DNA from: Candidatus Omnitrophota bacterium
GTDB lineage: Bacteria; Omnitrophota; Gorgyraeia; Pluralincolimonadales; Pluralincolimonadaceae
Direction of reading: 5' to 3'
Length of the DNA: 53,107 nucleotides
NCBI GenBank assembly: GCA_003141835.1
Contig: PLNR01000005.1
Span: 1-53,107 of the forward strand
Under the pieces are notes generated by a model that had not been told where the DNA came from, made no database searches, and was given only the letters and a program-made list of their open reading frames with translations. Positions within the stretch are counted from its first letter, which is position 1. Every line of letters starts with the position of its first letter. Made by a program: the position numbers and the translations under genes. Shown here piece after piece: positions 47,115-53,107 of the stretch.

Positions 47115-47262
47115 CCCGCGTAAAGACAAGAAAAGGCCGTACCGCAAACCGGCCGTCATTTTTTCCAAAAAGATAGAGGTGATATCCACGGTTTGTAATA
47201 CATCCAGGGGAGGCGAAAGCGGTTGCAGGAAAGCAATCCCTTGTTTTCGCCTTCTTTCATAA
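47104..47262 (+). CDS. putative RiPP precursor peptide, 52 aa (not in supplied ORF track)
   Basis: MENSPRKDKKRPYRKPAVIFSKKIEVISTVCNTSRGGESGCRKAIPCFRLLS*; ATG overlaps radical SAM stop; three C-terminal Cys. Confidence 0.65.
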   Translation: MENSPRKDKKRPYRKPAVIFSKKIEVISTVCNTSRGGESGCRKAIPCFRLLS

Positions 47263-47280
47263 ATAAGGGCCGGACCTGAG

Positions 47281-47784
47281 ATGACGGAAGCAACGGCGCG
47301 CGTACGGGAATCGTTCTCTATCATGCGTGAGGCCATGATACGAGGGGGGTCTGCGATGAGGCTGCGCGCTAAGGGAGACAGCATGGGCCCGCTGATAAAA
47401 GAAGGGGACGTCATAGTCATAAGGCCCAGCACGTTTGACGAGATTGGGATCGGCGATATAGCCGTGTTTGGCGTCAGGGGTAAGCTGTGCGCCCACAGGC
47501 TTATAATGAAACGCGCCAAGGGCAACCGGCATGTCTTTGTTACGAAATCAGACAGGACTTTTACGGCCGACGCGCCTTTCGGGCATAAAAATTTATTCGG
47601 CAAGATATCCCATATCCAAAAAAACGCGCTGACGTTAAACCTCGAATCGTCCTTTTGGGTGCCGCTCAACCGCGTCCTGGGCTTATATCATTTAATACTG
47701 TGCCAGGCTGCCGTCCGTCTTCGCCTTCTTTACGCTGTATTTAAAAAAGGCGATGCTCAACGGGATGAGCAACGCGGAGAATAG
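47281..47784 (+). CDS. S26-like signal peptidase family protein
   Basis: MRLRAKGDSMGPLIKEGDVIVIRP...IGDIAVFGVRGKLCAHRLIMK. Confidence 0.8.
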   Translation: MTEATARVRESFSIMREAMIRGGSAMRLRAKGDSMGPLIKEGDVIVIRPSTFDEIGIGDIAVFGVRGKLCAHRLIMKRAKGNRHVFVTKSDRTFTADAPFGHKNLFGKISHIQKNALTLNLESSFWVPLNRVLGLYHLILCQAAVRLRLLYAVFKKGDAQRDEQRGE

Positions 47785-48498
47785 CAGCAAAAACCCCGCC
47801 TCTTTGGCGAGTTGCGCTAAAGAATAGCCTTTATAGACCGATAATTCCATGGCCCGGATAGCGTAAGTGATGGGAAAAAATTTCGCCAGGAATTGAAGCC
47901 ACCCCGGCAATACGGTAATGGGGAAATATACCCCGCCTATCAAACCCTCGACGCTGTTTATTATCCAACCCAAAGGATTCCCGCGCTTGAAGACCATAAT
48001 AAAACCTGCGGATATTATCCCTAAACCGCTGAAAGACGCGACTGTCAAAAACAGGATCACAATAGCGGATAATATATTTATGTGGGTAAAGTCTATTTTA
48101 AACAGGAAGATCCCCAATGCGATATAGATGGCCATATCCATGGTCGCGAAGATCAGGTTCCACAAGGCCATAGAGAGTAATATGGCCGGTATCCCGGCGG
48201 GGGTCAGGAGTATCGCTTCCAGGGTCCCCTGCGCTTGTTCGGACTGTATCCGGCTTGAAAAAGAACCCAACCCGATGCCGACATAGCTGAAAAACGCCAT
48301 ACCCAGCAGGACATAGGAAAAATAATTCACGCCGAATTCTTCCAAATGGCTGACCAGCATCCGGCCGAATAATTTATCGATAAAGAAATAACCCAGCAGG
48401 CTTATCAGTACCCCGAAGATATTGGCGAGAAAAGCCAGTTTATAACTGGACTCGATAAGGAAGTCTTTCTTTATGAAGGCCAGCGGTATTTTGCACAT
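47692..48498 (-). CDS. ABC-2 type transporter permease
   Basis: Six-TM; EQAQGTLEAILLTPAG; paired with ATPase. Confidence 0.88.
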   Translation of the reverse strand: MCKIPLAFIKKDFLIESSYKLAFLANIFGVLISLLGYFFIDKLFGRMLVSHLEEFGVNYFSYVLLGMAFFSYVGIGLGSFSSRIQSEQAQGTLEAILLTPAGIPAILLSMALWNLIFATMDMAIYIALGIFLFKIDFTHINILSAIVILFLTVASFSGLGIISAGFIMVFKRGNPLGWIINSVEGLIGGVYFPITVLPGWLQFLAKFFPITYAIRAMELSVYKGYSLAQLAKEAGFLLLFSALLIPLSIAFFKYSVKKAKTDGSLAQY

Positions 48499-48499
48499 C

Positions 48500-49282
48500 C
48501 TATGACCCCGCAGTCAGCTTCACGAATACCTCGCCAAGCGTAGCGGTCGGACCGCCCACTTGCTTGCGTAATTCTTCCAATGTCCCGAATGCGCGGAGCC
48601 TTCCTTTATCCAGGACCATGAACAGGTCGCAGAAATCCAGGGCTTCGTCCATATGGTGGGTGGCAATTATTGCGGTTTTATTCCGCGCCTTCACTAAAGT
48701 TTCTTTGATGAATCCCCTTAAGCTCAAAGCGGCGGCGTAATCGAGGCTTTTTGTCGGCTCATCCAGTAACAGGAGTTCCGGGTCGTGAAGCAGCCCCCTC
48801 ATCAACGCAAAACGCCTCTTCATGCCCGTCGAGTAGGAATCGAACCTTTTACCCGCGTAATCGACCGCAAATAATTCCGACAGCTCGCCTATCCTGGCCC
48901 CGGCGGTTTTCCTGTCGAGCCCGTAGAGGGCGGCAAAGAATTCCAGGTTTTGCCTGCCCGTGAGGCGCCAATAGAAACTCCTTTCTTCCTCGGCCACCAA
49001 TCCGATGGACATCTTTATCTTCTCTTCAAGGCCGGAGCCGTTTAATAAGACAGAGCCCCTGTCAGGCAAAAGGAGCGTAGCGATTATCTTTAAAAGGGTG
49101 GTCTTGCCCGCCCCGTTCGGCCCCAGCACGGCAAGTATCTTCCCCCTCTCGAGGCGGAAGGAAACATCATCGAGCGCCCTGACCGGTATCCCGCGCCCGA
49201 GATCGAATTTGATCAATTTTCCGAAAGAGAGGGGAGGGGTAAAATCCTTGGTTAGCCCGTCTACTTCTAATATAGGTCTCAT
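48500..49282 (-). CDS. ABC transporter ATP-binding protein
   Basis: LGPNGAGKTTLLKI, YSTGMKRRFALMRGLLHDPELLLLDEPTKSLD. Confidence 0.95.
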   Translation of the reverse strand: MRPILEVDGLTKDFTPPLSFGKLIKFDLGRGIPVRALDDVSFRLERGKILAVLGPNGAGKTTLLKIIATLLLPDRGSVLLNGSGLEEKIKMSIGLVAEEERSFYWRLTGRQNLEFFAALYGLDRKTAGARIGELSELFAVDYAGKRFDSYSTGMKRRFALMRGLLHDPELLLLDEPTKSLDYAAALSLRGFIKETLVKARNKTAIIATHHMDEALDFCDLFMVLDKGRLRAFGTLEELRKQVGGPTATLGEVFVKLTAGS

Positions 49283-49366
49283 CTGGTTAGGTTTTATTTC
49301 GCCTTTGACTAACTATACCACCGCAAAAAGTAATTGGCAACCAGTTTATTCGTAATAAGAAAACCA

Positions 49367-49395
49367 TTGAAAGAAAGGCGGGATGCTGTTATAAT
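49367..49395 (+). promoter_or_regulatory. sigma70-type promoter TTGAAA-N17-TATAAT
   Basis: -35 49367-49372, -10 49390-49395, 10 bp upstream of Wza-like ATG. Confidence 0.7.
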
Positions 49396-49405
49396 AGCCG
49401 CTGAG

Positions 49406-50176
49406 ATGAAAGATAAAAATCAGTTTATCGCAGTAAGCCTTATCCTTTGCCTCCTAGCTTTTTTGCCCGCCCCTGTCTTTTCCGAAGAGAAACAGCCCGA
49501 AACCGGTAATAGAGGTTATCTTGCGGGAGGCCCTAAAGCAGCGGCTCCGGCCCCGGCCGTAGTAGAAGAGGAATACTGGACGAGGCCCCTGGAATATCAC
49601 ATAGGTAATGGCGATGTTATCGAAATTTCAGTGTGGGACATTGCCGCACTTTCCAAGGATATAACGGTCCGGCCGGACGGGAAAATTTCATATCCGTTGA
49701 TAGGCGAGGTCGACGTCTACGGATTAAGCATGAACCAGTTGAACGACGAGTTGACGAAAAGATTTTCCGTTTACGTCAGGCATCCGCAAGTTACGGTCAT
49801 CCTCAAGAAATTCGAAGGCAAGAGCGTATTTGTATTAGGTGAAGTCAAGAGCCCGGGTGTTTATAAGTATGGCGGACAAATACGGCTTATAGAGGCCATC
49901 AGCGTGGCGGGCGGGTTCACTCTTGATGCGGTCCCGAGAAGCGTATTGGTGATAAGGGGGGATATTACGAAGGATAAAAAACCCCAACTTATAAAGATCG
50001 ATGTGGCGAATATCTATACAAAAGCATATTTACGTAACAATATTTTATTGCAGCCGAATGACATCGTTTTCGTCTCCCGCTCGATCATAGCAAACGCGAC
50101 AGATTTCTTCACGAAGATAAATCAACCGTTGACCACGTATATTTTGACTAAACAAATCGTCAACCCGGGCTGGTAG
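49406..50176 (+). CDS. polysaccharide export protein (Wza-like, Poly_export/SLBB)
   Basis: YHIGNGDVIEISVWDIAALSKDITVRPDGKISYPLIGEVDVYG; VFVLGEVKSPGVYKYGGQIRLIEAISVAGG. Confidence 0.92.
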   Translation: MKDKNQFIAVSLILCLLAFLPAPVFSEEKQPETGNRGYLAGGPKAAAPAPAVVEEEYWTRPLEYHIGNGDVIEISVWDIAALSKDITVRPDGKISYPLIGEVDVYGLSMNQLNDELTKRFSVYVRHPQVTVILKKFEGKSVFVLGEVKSPGVYKYGGQIRLIEAISVAGGFTLDAVPRSVLVIRGDITKDKKPQLIKIDVANIYTKAYLRNNILLQPNDIVFVSRSIIANATDFFTKINQPLTTYILTKQIVNPGW

Positions 50177-50177
50177 A

Positions 50178-51227
50178 ATGGTTTTAGATGAATTAGCAAA
50201 AAGGGCGCATGAGGAAGGACTCAGCGCCCTTTTGTATTACGGCATTAAAGATACAAGCCTTTTAGGCTTGTTACCGCCCGAATTTATTTCAGGATTGGCC
50301 CGCCATTATTACAATAACGCCTCTTTCAACCTGTTCGCCCAAAAGAAATTAGGCGAAGTTCTGGCCGCTTTTGAAACGGCCGGGATCGACGCTATAGTCT
50401 TAAAAGGCCTCTCGCTGATGGATACGGTATATCCAAATATAGCCGTACGCCCCATAACCGATATAGACCTTTTGATCAAAGAAAGCGATCTTCCGCGCGC
50501 GAAAAATAAGTTGAACGAATTAGGATACGCTTGCGAAGAATATTGCCGGGAGGATTTCTATAACGGCGAAATAGCCATCGACATCCATTCGAGCCTGTTA
50601 AATTCGGTCAGGGTGAAGAGCCGGCATAAAACCTGCGAGGTCGATAACGCCGAGTTATGGAGGGATTCCGGTTCCATGATTTTGGACGGGAGAAAGGCCA
50701 GGGTCCTCTCGCCCGAGGACCAGTTGATCTCGCTCTGCCTGCACTTGTTCTATCACCACGGCCTGAAAAGGCTGATCTGGTTCGTGGATATTTACGCGTT
50801 GTTAAATACGCATGAAAATGTATTTGATTGGGCCAGGTTCCTGGACAAATGCCGCAGGTTTAAGGTCAAAAGCCCAGTTTACTATTGTCTTTCGGCTGCC
50901 GAAATAAAACTCGGGACCCTTGTCCCGCGGGAAGTTTTGGAAAGGTTAAAACCGCCGGCCGAGAACATCTTGACGAGGAAGATCCTGGATCTGGCGATGC
51001 ATAAAGATATATCCGAGAAGGTAAGGTTCTATTTTATCCTGTTATCTTTGGAAAAGCTTAAGGATAAGCTTTTGTACTTATTCGAGATCATACTGCCGCG
51101 CCCAAGCGTTTTGAGGGCCGTTTACCTGCCCGGGTATTCGCTTCCGCGCCTTTACTTCTTTCACTTTAAAGCGATTTTCGTCGAATCTTCCAAAGCGGTA
51201 GGTTCGCTGCTTGACACCTCTCCATAG
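50178..51227 (+). CDS. nucleotidyltransferase family protein (NTP_transf_5-like)
   Basis: GIDAIVLKGLSLMDTVYPNIAVRPITDIDLLIKESDLPRA; DIHSSLL; LCLHLFYHHGLKRLIWFVDIYALL. Confidence 0.85.
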   Translation: MVLDELAKRAHEEGLSALLYYGIKDTSLLGLLPPEFISGLARHYYNNASFNLFAQKKLGEVLAAFETAGIDAIVLKGLSLMDTVYPNIAVRPITDIDLLIKESDLPRAKNKLNELGYACEEYCREDFYNGEIAIDIHSSLLNSVRVKSRHKTCEVDNAELWRDSGSMILDGRKARVLSPEDQLISLCLHLFYHHGLKRLIWFVDIYALLNTHENVFDWARFLDKCRRFKVKSPVYYCLSAAEIKLGTLVPREVLERLKPPAENILTRKILDLAMHKDISEKVRFYFILLSLEKLKDKLLYLFEIILPRPSVLRAVYLPGYSLPRLYFFHFKAIFVESSKAVGSLLDTSP

Positions 51228-51239
51228 ATGTTATATAAT
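51211..51239 (+). promoter_or_regulatory. consensus sigma70-type promoter TTGACA-N17-TATAAT
   Basis: -35 51211-51216, -10 51234-51239 upstream of Wzc-like gene. Confidence 0.75.
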
Positions 51240-51285
51240 CAATGGCAAGTTTATGAAAATAAAAGAGTTCCGTCAAGGAGCATAA

Positions 51286-53107
51286 ATGCCGCAGTATGAA
51301 TTAAACCTGCGTGACTATTGGGTAATTTTACGAAAAAGAAAGACGGTAGTTTTTCTTACTTTTGGCGTCGTTTTGGCCTTGACCGCCGCTTATTCCCTCC
51401 TCGAAGAACCGATATATAAAGCCTCCGCGACCGTCAGCATAGCCGAAAAGAAAACCTTCGGGAAGATGTTATCCGAGGTATTCATCGTTTCCCCGGGCGA
51501 CCCGCTTCTCTCCCAGTCGAGGATCATAAAAAGCAGGCCGGTTGCAGAAGCGGTTGTCAGGGAATTGAATTTAGCCGGCGTCAACCCGACCGAAGAAGAG
51601 GTCCAGAAGATGACTTCGGTCGTGGGAGCGTCCATCTCGACGGAGATAGTGACTAATACGAACCTCATCCGCATCGACGTGGTTAACAGGGACCCGCGAA
51701 AAGCCGCCGCGATCGCCAACGTCGCCACCAGGGCATTTGTCGTCGAAAATTTAAAGGAAAAGAATAAGCAGGCCCGCTCTGTGCGCGAGTTTGTCGAGAA
51801 AAGGATGGAGGAAATCAAGGGGAAGTTAAGGGCGTCTGAAGTCGCGCTTATGGAATTCAGGAGGAAAGAATCGACGGCGGGAATTGCGGTCCCGCTCCAA
51901 AATAAACTGGTAGAGCTTGAAAGCAAAAGGGCCGAGCTGCTTTTGACGTATACCGAAGTCCACCCCGACGTCATAAAAATAAACGAACAGATCCAGGGAA
52001 TAAAGGAGCGGCTCGAGAGCATGTCGGGAACGGAACTCGAATTTGCGCGGCTGACCCGGGAATTCCAGATGAACGAAAAGGCGTACCAGGAATTGGAGGC
52101 CAGATACCATGAAGCGCAGTTCGCCGAAGCGGAGGAGGTTTCCGATGTCAATATAGTCGATCCCGCGAGCGTCCCGCCGCGTCCCGTGAAACCGGATCGC
52201 GTATTGAACCTGCTGATGGGGTTGATCGTGGGCCTGACTTTGAGTTTTGTCTCGGCTTTTGTCACGGAACATTTAGATACCTCGTTAGGGACGATAGAAG
52301 ATATCGAAAGCGTGATCAAACTGCCGGTCCTGGGAGTGATCCCCCACTTACCGATCAAGGATGAAGAGAAGAAGAGCTTCAGGGAGAGATTCTCGATAAT
52401 AAAGCAGGTCAAGGAGGAGGACCTGTTATTGCGGCTGAAACAACAGCTGGTCATAAATTATCCGAATAAATCCCCGATCATCGAGGCATACCGGATCTTG
52501 TATACGAGCATACAAATAGAAGTCTTCGGCGGAGAGCTTAACGGGAAGAGTTTGTTATTGACTAGCACGGGTCCCGGCGAAGGCAAATCGATAACGATCG
52601 CAAACTTAGGCCTCACGATGGCGCAGATGGGCAAAAGGGTCCTCCTGATCGACGCCGACCTAAGGCGTTCCATAATCCATAAGGTCTTCGGATTTAAGGA
52701 TAAAAAACCCGGCCTCGCCGATATACTGTTGGGCACTGCGACGGAAAATTCAATAAGGGGCTTGACGGATTTCCTTCTTGGGTTTGGTTGGGATGAGGCA
52801 TTAAAGATCCCCGGCATAGATAATTTAAATGTTTTAACCGCCGGTTCGACCGTCCAAAACCCGGCGGAACTCCTCGGTTCGCAAAATATGGTCAATTTCC
52901 TTAAGAAGATGAGGGAAAAATACGACGTCGTATTATTGGATTCCCCGCCGGTTTTGGCGGTTACCGACCCGTCCGTGCTTGCGCCGAATGTAAATGCGGT
53001 GATCTTACTTTATGAGGCCGGGAAGATATCCAGGAGCGCGCTCCATCGGGCAAAAATGCAATTGGAATCCGTAAAAGCGCCCGTCAAAGGAGTGGTCTTA
53101 AACGATA
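51286..53107 (+). CDS. Wzc-like polysaccharide co-polymerase / BY-kinase, truncated by window end (not in ORF track)
   Basis: Frame from ATG 51286 reads MPQYELNLRDYWVILRKRKTVVFLTFG...; Wzz domain, then TSTGPGEGKSITIANLGLTMAQMGKRVLLIDADLRR and YDVVLLDSPPVLAVTD; open to 53107. Confidence 0.93.
   Translation, partial: MPQYELNLRDYWVILRKRKTVVFLTFGVVLALTAAYSLLEEPIYKASATVSIAEKKTFGKMLSEVFIVSPGDPLLSQSRIIKSRPVAEAVVRELNLAGVNPTEEEVQKMTSVVGASISTEIVTNTNLIRIDVVNRDPRKAAAIANVATRAFVVENLKEKNKQARSVREFVEKRMEEIKGKLRASEVALMEFRRKESTAGIAVPLQNKLVELESKRAELLLTYTEVHPDVIKINEQIQGIKERLESMSGTELEFARLTREFQMNEKAYQELEARYHEAQFAEAEEVSDVNIVDPASVPPRPVKPDRVLNLLMGLIVGLTLSFVSAFVTEHLDTSLGTIEDIESVIKLPVLGVIPHLPIKDEEKKSFRERFSIIKQVKEEDLLLRLKQQLVINYPNKSPIIEAYRILYTSIQIEVFGGELNGKSLLLTSTGPGEGKSITIANLGLTMAQMGKRVLLIDADLRRSIIHKVFGFKDKKPGLADILLGTATENSIRGLTDFLLGFGWDEALKIPGIDNLNVLTAGSTVQNPAELLGSQNMVNFLKKMREKYDVVLLDSPPVLAVTDPSVLAPNVNAVILLYEAGKISRSALHRAKMQLESVKAPVKGVVLND

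Noticed and set aside
51390-52454. 354-aa minus-strand ORF
   Set aside because: Antisense to a clearly coding Wzc-like gene (51286 to window end) that the ORF track missed only because it has no stop inside the window.
1-53107. rRNA and tRNA genes
   Set aside because: Nothing recognisable by eye; a tRNAscan/Infernal run would be needed to exclude them formally.

Overview
The window looks like a chromosomal segment of an uncultivated, moderately GC-rich bacterium; Omnitrophota-like gene content is inference only. Main blocks: (1) an IS3-family element at the left edge, an AT-rich stretch, and IS-end debris abutting the truncated C-terminus of an OmpR/PhoB-type response regulator; (2) a nitrogen-assimilation island (about 2.5-16.2 kb) with an amino-acid permease fused to a PII domain, PII, two tandem amtB-glnK pairs, two glutamine synthetases, NAD+ synthetase and a GAF-ANTAR regulator, in which four promoters carry arrays of 11-bp-spaced TTAAYA/GTAAYA hexamers ahead of a TATACT-like -10; (3) a beta-glycan uptake and degradation cluster (16.3-30.4 kb; GH35-like, glucoamylase-like, ROK, GH94, two solute-binding proteins, two permeases), bookended by paralogous carbohydrate-binding-like proteins; (4) ATP-grasp ligase, methyltransferase and small proteins; (5) a minus-strand surface-glycan operon (WbqC, PIG-L, WecA-like, ExeA-like ATPase, degenerate HD-GYP); (6) a plus-strand operon with a 2554-aa surface protein ending in a C25 (gingipain-like) peptidase, then HprK-like kinase, PqqD, radical SAM/SPASM protein, an overlapping 52-aa Cys-containing peptide ORF absent from the supplied track, and an S26-like peptidase; this is the best candidate for an undescribed (RiPP-like) system; (7) an ABC exporter and an exopolysaccharide locus (Wza-like, nucleotidyltransferase, Wzc-like truncated by the window end). 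Family names come from reading motifs by eye; no database search was run.
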